The position numbers and the translations under genes are program-made. A stretch of DNA of 5,958 nt from assembly GCA_947462515.1 (NCBI GenBank), contig CANHPJ010000124.1, positions 1 through 5,958 of the forward strand, read 5' to 3'. The notes beneath the pieces were generated by a model. That model saw only the letters and a program-made list of their open reading frames with translations, made no database searches and was not told the DNA's origin. Below, piece after piece: positions 1-5,958 of this stretch. This stretch comes from Bacteroidota bacterium. Its GTDB lineage: Bacteria; Bacteroidota; Bacteroidia; JACCXN01. Position 1 is the stretch's first letter. Every line of letters starts with the position of its first letter.

Positions 1-10
1 CTTTGATTGA

Positions 11-757
11 TTATAATGTCAAAAATGCGATTATAGCACCTAAAATTATAGTTATAAACTTATAAATGTTGAATCTGTGATTCTCACTGCTTTCAAATAA
101 AATTGTGGTAGATATGTGCAAAAATATTCCTATCACAATTGCCAGTGTCTTATCAAAATAAAGAGAGATATTACTCACCAATTGTTCTCCAACTAAGTAA
201 CTTATTATAACTCCCAAAGGTGACATTAATGCTAAAATAGCAAGTAGTGTAATCGCTCTTTTTTTACTTATCCCAGCCTGTAAAAATGTGGTCATTAATA
301 CTATCGATACCGGTATTTTATGTAAAATTATTCCCAGCAGTAAAGGGCTCCCCTCTGCAAAATGCGACTTTTCTCCTGCATGGTTCTCGAATCCGAAAGC
401 GAGTGGCATTCCCTCCACAAGTGAATGTATACAAAGACTGATCATCATTGCGAGTGGGAAATGATTTTTTCCATGATCATGATCCGCAATATGCGAATGA
501 CCGTGTTCCACACCTTCTGAAAAAAGTTCAAGTAATATTTGAAGAAAAAAGCCAATTAAAATATACAGTCCAATGCTTGAATCATTGTTTATATATATTT
601 CTGGTATTAAATGTAAAAAAGTTAAAGCAAGTAGATAAGCTCCGCTAAATGAAGTTAGAAGCTTAATGGTGTTTTTTTTGTTTTTCTTTATCAGAAAAAC
701 AGAAAGGCCACTTAAAAAAACGGTGACAAATAAACTTGAATATACTATATAATTCAT
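11..757 (-). CDS. ZIP-family divalent metal transporter
   Basis: Predicted inner-membrane transporter of the ZIP (zinc/iron permease) family, which moves Zn2+ or related divalent metals into the cytoplasm. At 248 residues it has the usual length of a bacterial ZIP. Eight hydrophobic segments are visible at roughly 2-22, 33-52, 62-80, 99-120, 138-158, 167-189, 203-222 and 231-247. Between segments 3 and 4 lies a His-rich loop (residues 84-99, HGHSH and DHDHG), as expected for ZIP. Segment 4 carries the signature HSLVEGMP (H111, E115). Segment 5 carries HKIP (H146, K147, P149) where many ZIPs have HE-x-P-H-E, so the second metal site of the binuclear centre appears lost. From memory, human ZIP1-3 also show HK here. 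The ATG start is 28 bp after the stop of the upstream methyltransferase gene on the same strand, so co-transcription is likely. I see no Shine-Dalgarno sequence, which is normal in Bacteroidota. The family call is secure; metal specificity (Zn, Fe, Mn) cannot be read. Confidence 0.93.
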   Translation of the reverse strand: MNYIVYSSLFVTVFLSGLSVFLIKKNKKNTIKLLTSFSGAYLLALTFLHLIPEIYINNDSSIGLYILIGFFLQILLELFSEGVEHGHSHIADHDHGKNHFPLAMMISLCIHSLVEGMPLAFGFENHAGEKSHFAEGSPLLLGIILHKIPVSIVLMTTFLQAGISKKRAITLLAILALMSPLGVIISYLVGEQLVSNISLYFDKTLAIVIGIFLHISTTILFESSENHRFNIYKFITIILGAIIAFLTL

Positions 758-785
758 TTTTTTGAGATACTGATTTTGAAATGTA

Positions 786-1529
786 TTATTCTTTTATCGC
801 TATAATTATTAACCTGTCGGAATTTAATTCATCAAATGTATTTAAATCGTAATCGCCCAACAAATTAATTATTTTGAGACCTGTTTGGTTTAAATAATCC
901 TTGAAATTCTCCAGAGTAATTATTTTAACTTTTTCTTCAAAATATAATTCTTTATTCTGGTCAATTAATTCTATTTTTTTTATAAGGAATCCGTTTAGAA
1001 CTGCTCTTGAAATCTTGAAAATTATTCCGTCTATTATTTTTTCTTCTTTCGGTTTCAAATTCGCAATAACTTTTCTAATATTCATAAAGTCAATTACAAC
1101 TACCCCTTTTTTTTTCAATCCTAATGATATATTTTTTAAAACGTCAATGTTTTCACTATCACTTTCAAAATACCCAAAACTAGAAAAAAAGTTAAATGTA
1201 TAATCGAAATAATTCGTCTTAAAAGCAAGCCTCATATCATTTACAAAAAAATCTAAGCCTACTTTTTTATGTTTTGAAGCTTCAAGAATGCTTTCTTTAG
1301 AAAGATCGGTTCCGATTACATTGAATCCTTTTGCGTTTAGCTGTATAGAATGTCTTCCTTTACCACATGCTAAATCCAAAATTTTTGAATTTTTTGGAAT
1401 AACTAGAAAATCGCACAAGTTATTGATAAAGAACTCAGCTTCCTGATTATTCCTGTTTTTGTATAATATATGGTAATAGTGTGAGTTAAACCATGATTCA
1501 AACCAGCTTAATTCTGTTTTTTTAGTCAT
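786..1529 (-). CDS. class I SAM-dependent methyltransferase, substrate unknown
   Basis: Predicted cytoplasmic methyltransferase of 247 residues with a Rossmann-type SAM-binding fold. SAM-binding motif I is clear at residues 50-61 (ILDLACGKGRHS, with the glycine loop around G56 and G58). The post-I acidic residue is D75 in VIGTDLS. NDMR (97-100) fits motif II, FDYTFNFFSSFGYF (108-121) fits motif III, and GVVVIDFMN (142-150) is the next core strand. An N-terminal aromatic-rich stretch (WFESWFNSHYYHILY, 9-23) precedes the fold and probably forms a substrate lid; I recall similar N-termini in Bacteroidota methyltransferases. The pattern resembles the methyltransferase 11/25 group acting on small molecules, and no DNA, RNA or protein-target domain is visible. 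The substrate is unknown. It is the first gene of a likely leftward operon with the ZIP transporter and diverges from the propeller/phosphatase gene. The ATG at 1527-1529 is preceded by an A-rich leader without a Shine-Dalgarno sequence. Confidence 0.9.
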   Translation of the reverse strand: MTKKTELSWFESWFNSHYYHILYKNRNNQEAEFFINNLCDFLVIPKNSKILDLACGKGRHSIQLNAKGFNVIGTDLSKESILEASKHKKVGLDFFVNDMRLAFKTNYFDYTFNFFSSFGYFESDSENIDVLKNISLGLKKKGVVVIDFMNIRKVIANLKPKEEKIIDGIIFKISRAVLNGFLIKKIELIDQNKELYFEEKVKIITLENFKDYLNQTGLKIINLLGDYDLNTFDELNSDRLIIIAIKE

Positions 1530-1541
1530 ATTATTTTTTTG

Positions 1542-1549
1542 TAAAAGTA
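1542..1549 (-). promoter_or_regulatory. promoter-like -7 box for methyltransferase/ZIP operon
   Basis: On the minus strand this reads TACTTTTA, one base short of the Bacteroidota -7 consensus TAnnTTTG, and is followed by an A-rich leader to the ATG 12 bases away. A correctly spaced -33 TTG is missing: the nearest TTG is only 14 bases upstream of the box and the next TTTG is 35 bases away. Transcription from here would give a leader of only about 5 bases. It is a weak call, supported mainly by its mirror-image twin at 1627-1634 in front of the divergent gene. Confidence 0.33.
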
Positions 1550-1626
1550 TTTAAATTTAATTTCAATTATGTTCTTTTGTCTAACAAAGCAGTTTCTTTG
1601 GTTTAGAAAATTAACTTTTTAATTCA

Positions 1627-1634
1627 TACTTTTA
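1627..1634 (+). promoter_or_regulatory. promoter-like -7 box for propeller/phosphatase gene
   Basis: TACTTTTA, one mismatch from TAnnTTTG, lies 13 bases before the GTG start. A TTTG at 1597-1600 is the best -33 candidate, but the 26-base spacer is longer than the 17-23 bases usual in Flavobacterium promoters. The box and its flank are nearly the same as the one facing the other way at 1542-1549, including the CAAAAAAA-type tract that follows each. Weak but suggestive. Confidence 0.33.
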
Positions 1635-1647
1635 TCAAAAAAAACAA

Positions 1648-4600
1648 GTGAAAAAAAGTATTTTAATTTTATTTTTCGTTTTATCCAATCTCATCTTTTC
1701 TGAATCTATTGCCCAAGATATAAAATTCAGTCGTGTCAACGCAGAAAATGGGTTGTCAGCTAACTCTGTTTTTGCCATTGAGCAGGATCAAAAAGGTTTT
1801 CTTTGGTTTGGAACCGAAGTAGGTCTTAATAAATATGATGGCAAAAAAATTACTATCTACCAAAATAACATTAAAGATTCTAATAGCTTATCTGATAATC
1901 TTGTCAGGACTTTATTTTCCGATAAAAATGGCGTTTTGTGGATTGGTACAGACGGAGGGGGATTGAATTTTTACGATCCAGTTAAAAATAATTTTAAAAA
2001 ATTTATTTGGTCTAAAAATTCTAAAAACTGTCTTTCCAATAATACTGTTAGAAGTATTGTGCAAGATTTGGATGGTCTGTTATGGATAGGCACCGATAAT
2101 GGTTTAAACTCTTTTAATTCCAAAACTGGTCAGTTCGTTAACTATATAAACGATCCTGAAAATATAAACTCTATTCCAAATCACCAGATTTATACTCTTT
2201 TTGTCGACAAAAAAGGAATAATTTGGATTGGTACATCTAAATCAGGTCTTATTTCTTTTGATAAGAAAAAAAACAAATTTGAATCTTACTCTGAATTGTC
2301 TTCTAAAATTGGAAAAAATGACAAAGAGTACTCTAAAATTAAATCAATTTATGAGGATTCTAAAAATAATTTATGGATAGGAACCGAAGGTGGACTCTGT
2401 CAGTTAGATCGGTCTACTGATAAATTTTTATTTTTTTCTGATCAGATAAATTGTCCTGAATTTCTTAAAAAAGCCTCCGTTTTTTCAGTAATGGAAGAAT
2501 CTCAAGGAGAAATATGGATTAGCACTAAAACATATGGATTAATAATTTTTAACCCGAAAAAAAACAGCTTCAGGAATCTTGTAAATGAAGTTGCCAACAA
2601 AAATAGTATTTCAGCCAATGATCTTTATTGTGTTTTTGAAGATAAAGCAAAATCATTATGGGTAGCTACTGTTACCCATGGACTTAGTGTTTTTCACAGA
2701 ACTTCGGGACAGTTTGGAATAAATTTGGTCGAACCTGATAATCCTTATGGCATACAGTCTCCATCTATGTGTTTTTTGGAAGATGGCAAAGGTCTTTTGT
2801 TTTTAGGTTCATATGGTTCAGGAATTTATGTTAAAGATCTTTTAACTAATGAGTTGGTTAATTATAACTCAGAAAAAAACAAATTATCTAACAATATACT
2901 ATCTCTTTTTGATGATAATAAAGGAAATGTTTGGATTGGCAGCTGGGGAAAGGGCTTTAATTTCTTTGATAAAAAAACCAAAGCATTTTCCAAACCGTTT
3001 AACAGCGAAAATTCAAGCTTGACCAATGACAATGTAACGTGTATGCATCCAAAAGGTAATTCTCAAGTTTGGATTGGTACGTTAAATGGATTGAATTTGT
3101 TTGACTTAAATACTCGTAAAATAGTAAAAACTGTCACTCAGGCAGATGGTCTTTCGGCCAAAGGCATTTATTGTCTTTATCAAGATAAAGACAGCCTTTT
3201 ATGGATAGGAACCAGGGGGGGTGGCTTGAACAGTCTTAATCTGAATTCTGGTAAAATTATAACGTATCAAAAATCCGAAACGGAAAACTCTATAAGTAAC
3301 GATAAAGTAACCAGTATTCATGAAGATTTAAAAGGGAATCTTTGGATAGGAACCTATCAAGGTCTAAATAAGTTTAATAAAAAAACTAAAAAATTTACTT
3401 ACTATTTTGAAAAAGATGGACTTTCCCACGATAAGATCTTTGGAATTATTCAGGATAATAATGAAAACCTGTGGATAAGTACCCATAAAGGATTGTCTAA
3501 ATTAAATACCAGGATTCAATCCGAAAATGAGAAGGCATTTATAAATTATTACTCTATAGATGGGCTTCAAAGTAATGAATTTAATCAATGCGCATATCAT
3601 AAAGGAAAAAGTGGCAAATTTTATTTTGGAGGAATAAATGGATTTAACTCATTTTTCCCTGATAAAATAATTGAAAATTTACACAAGCCCCCAATTGTAA
3701 TTACCTCTTTTTCTAAATTCCGAAAGGAAGTTGTTTTGGATACTGCTATTACTTGTAAAAAATTCCTTGAACTCTCTCATCGCGACAACTTTATTGAATT
3801 TGAATTCGCCGCTCTTGATTATTTGCTTCCTGAAAAAAATCTATACTCCTTTAAAATGGAGGGTCAAGACGAAAACTGGACAACACCTTCTTACAGAAAT
3901 TATGCAAGTTATACTAATTTAAGTGGTGGTGACTATGTCTTTCGTGTAAGAGGTTCCAATAATGATGGTGTATGGAATAATGAAGGAACCTCAATTTTAA
4001 TTCGGGTTAATCCTCCGTTTTATAAAACGGCCTGGTTTATCATACTTATTGTATTACTGACCATTTGTATAATTGCATTCTACATTAAATATCGAACCGA
4101 TAAGATAGAAAATGAGAAAAAAATATTAGAGGAAAAAGTACAGGAGAGAACCATAGAATTAGCTGAAAAAAATAAAGATATTACCAGCAGCATTCATTAT
4201 GCTCAAAGAATTCAAAACGCAATTCTGCCTGATTTGGAATACTTTAATAATAGTTTTCCCGATTCTTTCATACTGTATAAACCTAAAGATATTGTTAGTG
4301 GCGATTTTTACTGGTTTTCTGAAATAAAGGGTAAAAAAATCTTCGCTGTGGTAGACTGCACCGGCCATGGTGTTCCAGGAGCATTTATGAGTATGATTGG
4401 TCACAATCTTCTGAACCAAATTGTTATTGAAAAAGGAATTATTGATTCTGATCAAATATTAAATGAACTAAACAATGGGGTTCAAAAATCCTTAAAACAA
4501 GATGTCGAAAACTCTCGCACCACAGATGGTATGGATGTGGTGCTATGTGTTTATGATGAATCTGAAAATACTATATGTTTTTCCGGCGCCTACAGACCTT

Positions 4601-4932
4601 TATATATTTTAAACAACCAACAATTGAGAATTATTGATCCTAATAAATTCCCTATCGGCGGCAATCAGTTCGATGAGAAAAGAGTTTTTTCAAGTTCTAA
4701 GATTGATATAAGTTCAGGAGATGCTTTTTACCTTTTTTCTGATGGATATGCCGATCAATTCGGAGGGGAATCAGGTAAAAAGTTTATGACTAAAAGATTT
4801 CAGAATGTTCTTAGGGAAATAAATCATTTGCCAATGCCTCAGCAAAGCATCATTTTAGAAAAAACTATTTCTGAATGGATGGGAAATGAACCACAAGTAG
4901 ACGATATTTTGATTGTTGGAGTAAAATTTTAG
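1648..4932 (+). CDS. transmembrane propeller/Y_Y_Y sensor fused to PP2C (SpoIIE-type) Ser/Thr phosphatase
   Basis: A 1094-residue one-piece signal transducer. The GTG start is chosen because it yields a signal peptide (MKK plus hydrophobic core, about 1-22), no in-frame start lies between it and the upstream stop TAA at 1612-1614, and the next Met is residue 282. Fourteen two-component-regulator propeller repeats follow, each centred on a WIGT-like motif at 52, 97, 145, 192, 242, 289, 337, 384, 428, 474, 518, 565, 608 and 658, fitting two seven-bladed propellers. A Y_Y_Y domain (about 729-788), one membrane helix (about 794-814) and a short coiled coil (815-845) lead to a PP2C/SpoIIE domain (about 865-1092). 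Its motifs are SGDFYWF (D886), DCTGHGVPGAFMSM (D903, G906), TTDGMD (958-963), LFSDGYAD (D1032) and PQVDDILIVG (D1085, D1086), so catalysis looks intact. The propellers should sit in the periplasm and bind a ligand, the phosphatase in the cytoplasm, probably acting on a phosphorylated anti-anti-sigma (STAS) protein or another Ser/Thr-phosphoprotein. There is no kinase, receiver or DNA-binding domain. Ligand and target are unknown. Confidence 0.95.
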   Translation: MKKSILILFFVLSNLIFSESIAQDIKFSRVNAENGLSANSVFAIEQDQKGFLWFGTEVGLNKYDGKKITIYQNNIKDSNSLSDNLVRTLFSDKNGVLWIGTDGGGLNFYDPVKNNFKKFIWSKNSKNCLSNNTVRSIVQDLDGLLWIGTDNGLNSFNSKTGQFVNYINDPENINSIPNHQIYTLFVDKKGIIWIGTSKSGLISFDKKKNKFESYSELSSKIGKNDKEYSKIKSIYEDSKNNLWIGTEGGLCQLDRSTDKFLFFSDQINCPEFLKKASVFSVMEESQGEIWISTKTYGLIIFNPKKNSFRNLVNEVANKNSISANDLYCVFEDKAKSLWVATVTHGLSVFHRTSGQFGINLVEPDNPYGIQSPSMCFLEDGKGLLFLGSYGSGIYVKDLLTNELVNYNSEKNKLSNNILSLFDDNKGNVWIGSWGKGFNFFDKKTKAFSKPFNSENSSLTNDNVTCMHPKGNSQVWIGTLNGLNLFDLNTRKIVKTVTQADGLSAKGIYCLYQDKDSLLWIGTRGGGLNSLNLNSGKIITYQKSETENSISNDKVTSIHEDLKGNLWIGTYQGLNKFNKKTKKFTYYFEKDGLSHDKIFGIIQDNNENLWISTHKGLSKLNTRIQSENEKAFINYYSIDGLQSNEFNQCAYHKGKSGKFYFGGINGFNSFFPDKIIENLHKPPIVITSFSKFRKEVVLDTAITCKKFLELSHRDNFIEFEFAALDYLLPEKNLYSFKMEGQDENWTTPSYRNYASYTNLSGGDYVFRVRGSNNDGVWNNEGTSILIRVNPPFYKTAWFIILIVLLTICIIAFYIKYRTDKIENEKKILEEKVQERTIELAEKNKDITSSIHYAQRIQNAILPDLEYFNNSFPDSFILYKPKDIVSGDFYWFSEIKGKKIFAVVDCTGHGVPGAFMSMIGHNLLNQIVIEKGIIDSDQILNELNNGVQKSLKQDVENSRTTDGMDVVLCVYDESENTICFSGAYRPLYILNNQQLRIIDPNKFPIGGNQFDEKRVFSSSKIDISSGDAFYLFSDGYADQFGGESGKKFMTKRFQNVLREINHLPMPQQSIILEKTISEWMGNEPQVDDILIVGVKF

Positions 4933-4934
4933 TT

Positions 4935-4969
4935 TTTGATCACCTGATTTTTGTATAAAAATATTTTTG
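4935..4969 (+). promoter_or_regulatory. possible distal promoter of lipoprotein gene
   Basis: TTTG at 4935-4938 is followed after 23 bases by TATTTTTG (4962-4969), which fits TAnnTTTG exactly. It begins just beyond the phosphatase stop codon and sits in very AT-rich DNA, where a chance match is easy. The -7 box overlaps a perfect 12-base AT palindrome (4957-4968). Less convincing than the proximal promoter 33 bases downstream. Confidence 0.3.
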
Positions 4970-5002
4970 TTGTTTATTAGTCGAAAAAAAAAATTAAATT
5001 TG
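4970..5002 (+). promoter_or_regulatory. Bacteroidota-type promoter of lipoprotein gene
   Basis: TTG at 4970-4972, a 22-base spacer, then TAAATTTG at 4995-5002: both elements and the spacing match the Flavobacterium promoter (TTG-N17-23-TAnnTTTG). Transcription would start near 5008-5010, giving a leader of about 22-24 bases before the ATG at 5032, with no Shine-Dalgarno sequence. This implies the lipoprotein gene can be transcribed independently of the phosphatase gene upstream. Confidence 0.62.
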
Positions 5003-5031
5003 TGTTATATCAATCATCTAAATAGTTCGTT

Positions 5032-5844
5032 ATGAATAAATTTAAATCCCTCAAAACACTCTTTTTTGCCTCATCCGTAATATTATTGAGTTATGCTTGT
5101 GAAAAATTAGAGCAAGATAAAGTCGATACAGAAACTCAATCTGCTGTTGATAATGCTATCGCAGAAGGTTCTTTTACACAAATATTTCCTGTGATAAATG
5201 ATATAGGAGTAAATGACGATGGAATAGAAAAAAATTCATTGGGTGGTGATACAGCTTGCTACACTGTAACTGATTACAAGGACAGTGTTATAATTGATTT
5301 TAAAAATGGCTGTGTTGATGAATTAGGAAGGTTAAGAAGAGGAATTATAAAGGCTGATTTTAATGGTAAATGGAAAGATATCGGAGCTACTGTGGTAGTT
5401 ACGTTTAGGGATTTTGAAATTGATTTGATGAAATATGAAGGTCAAATTATTTTTTCACGCGATGGTCTGTATAAATTTACCCGTAAGATTCAGGGTGGTA
5501 AATTGATTCATCCAGACTGGTCAATTCTTTATGATGGAAATCAAACAATTGAACAAACCGAAGGTTATACTTCTGATCTAGCAATTAAAGACACTGTTTC
5601 TTTTGATAATGTTTTTAAATTTACAGGAAAAACAAGTGGTACCAACAGAAAAGGTCTAAAATATACATCCGAAATTACAGTTCCTATTATCAAAAAAGAA
5701 AGTTGTAAATACATTCAAAGTGGTATTTATCAGATAACCCCTGATAGCCTGCCTTCAAGAATCATTAATTTCGGTGATGGAACTTGTGATTCTAAAGCTA
5801 CTGTTACTGTTAATGGTAAAGTTACCGAAATTAAATTAGAATAA
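5032..5844 (+). CDS. predicted outer-membrane/surface lipoprotein of unknown function
   Basis: A 270-residue protein with a lipoprotein signal peptide: basic start (MNKFKSLK), hydrophobic core 9-20, and cysteine C23 in LLSYAC. The lipobox is imperfect because Ser instead of Leu stands at -3, but loose lipoboxes are common in Bacteroidota. Just after C23 comes an acidic stretch (EKLEQD), similar in character to the export signals that send Bacteroidota lipoproteins to the cell surface, so surface display is possible. The mature part looks beta-rich and carries four cysteines: C76 and C94 near the front, C225 and C252 near the end. SVIIDFKNGCVDELGRLRRG (85-104) and RIINFGDGTCD (243-253) share an I-I-D/N-F-x-x-G-(x)-C-x/D pattern. 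The first motif resembles ones I recall from uncharacterised Bacteroidota lipoproteins, but I can assign no function. It lies 99 bp after the phosphatase gene in the same direction and has its own promoter, so a functional link is only a guess. Confidence 0.85.
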   Translation: MNKFKSLKTLFFASSVILLSYACEKLEQDKVDTETQSAVDNAIAEGSFTQIFPVINDIGVNDDGIEKNSLGGDTACYTVTDYKDSVIIDFKNGCVDELGRLRRGIIKADFNGKWKDIGATVVVTFRDFEIDLMKYEGQIIFSRDGLYKFTRKIQGGKLIHPDWSILYDGNQTIEQTEGYTSDLAIKDTVSFDNVFKFTGKTSGTNRKGLKYTSEITVPIIKKESCKYIQSGIYQITPDSLPSRIINFGDGTCDSKATVTVNGKVTEIKLE

Positions 5845-5861
5845 TTTTCACTTTAAATTCT

Positions 5862-5887
5862 AGAAATGATTTAGTTGTCATTTTTTT
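5862..5887 (+). terminator. weak Rho-independent-type terminator after lipoprotein gene
   Basis: AAATGA (5864-5869) pairs perfectly with TCATTT (5878-5883). Flanking A-U and G-U pairs extend the stem to about nine pairs around a six-base loop, and the run of seven T (5881-5887) follows or overlaps the 3' arm. It begins 18 bases after the lipoprotein stop codon. The stem has only one G-C pair, so it is thermodynamically weak. Confidence 0.4.
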
Positions 5888-5958
5888 AGTTTAATTTGTA
5901 GCAAGTTTTATTAATAGTATTTCCAAGGCATAATTTTAAAACTATGATGTTAGATATA

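Noticed and set aside
448..648. Plus-strand open frame of 66 codons
   Set aside because: It lies wholly antisense to the ZIP gene, whose membrane segments and motifs are clear; the product shows no domain or start signal.
901..1203. Plus-strand open frame of 100 codons
   Set aside because: It is antisense to the methyltransferase core; the Phe/Ile-rich product is what reverse-complemented Lys/Asn-rich coding sequence gives.
1717..3660. DNA-level tandem repeat in the sensor gene
   Set aside because: The repetition is of protein motifs (WIGT blades); the nucleotide sequences of the blades have diverged too far to be a DNA repeat array or CRISPR.
3731..3922. Plus-strand open frame of 63 codons
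   Set aside because: It is an out-of-frame shadow inside the Y_Y_Y-coding part of the sensor gene, with no promoter or family resemblance.
4159..4455. Minus-strand open frame of 98 codons
   Set aside because: It is antisense to the phosphatase domain, whose PP2C motifs establish the real frame.
4273..4923. Sporulation role implied by the SpoIIE name
   Set aside because: The domain name covers a broad phosphatase family; Bacteroidota do not form endospores and nothing else here points to sporulation.
1648..4932. Hybrid two-component system (histidine kinase plus AraC regulator)
   Set aside because: The N-terminal half matches such sensors, but there is no H-box, HATPase, receiver or helix-turn-helix; the C-terminus is clearly PP2C/SpoIIE.
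4957..4968. Perfect AT palindrome AAAAATATTTTT as terminator or operator
   Set aside because: It is made only of A and T with no room for a stable loop; in such AT-rich DNA it is expected by chance and it overlaps a putative -7 box.
5944..5958. ATGATG followed by an open frame to the window end, possible start of the next gene
   Set aside because: Only five codons (MMLDI) are visible and no well-spaced promoter precedes them, so a coding call cannot be supported.

Overview
This is an AT-rich window of about one-third G+C by eye, and it most likely comes from a Bacteroidota bacterium (Flavobacteriia- or Cytophagia-like). Four things point there: a TTG-N22-TAnnTTTG promoter of the Bacteroidota type, start codons without Shine-Dalgarno sequences, a two-component-regulator propeller protein with a Y_Y_Y domain, and a small acidic-tailed lipoprotein. 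Four genes are complete. I see no RNA genes, mobile elements, CRISPR arrays or long DNA repeats.

Left part, minus strand (11-1529): a SAM-dependent methyltransferase is followed 28 bp later by a ZIP-family divalent-metal transporter. They probably form a two-gene operon reading leftward out of a divergent intergenic region (1530-1647). The ZIP protein has eight predicted membrane segments, a His-rich cytoplasmic-type loop, and an unusual HK instead of HE at the metal site of segment 5.

Centre, plus strand (1648-4932): a 1094-residue envelope sensor starts at a GTG codon. In order it has a signal peptide, fourteen propeller blades (two seven-bladed propellers), a Y_Y_Y domain, one membrane helix, a short coiled coil, and a cytoplasmic PP2C/SpoIIE phosphatase with all its metal-binding aspartates. 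The extracytoplasmic half is the one used by hybrid two-component systems (HTCS), but the output is Ser/Thr dephosphorylation instead of a histidine kinase. No partner kinase, STAS antagonist or sigma factor lies in the window, so its target is unknown.

Right part, plus strand (5032-5844): a 270-residue predicted lipoprotein of unknown function is preceded by its own good promoter. It has four cysteines in the mature part, set in two similar motifs at its two ends. A weak AT-rich terminator-like hairpin follows. The last 70 bases contain nothing I can support.

The most notable items are the propeller-to-phosphatase wiring, the near-identical promoter-like boxes facing outward in the divergent region, and the lipoprotein's paired cysteine motifs. 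None is proven to be a new system. The propeller/phosphatase architecture follows known family logic, although what it senses and what it dephosphorylates cannot be read from here.
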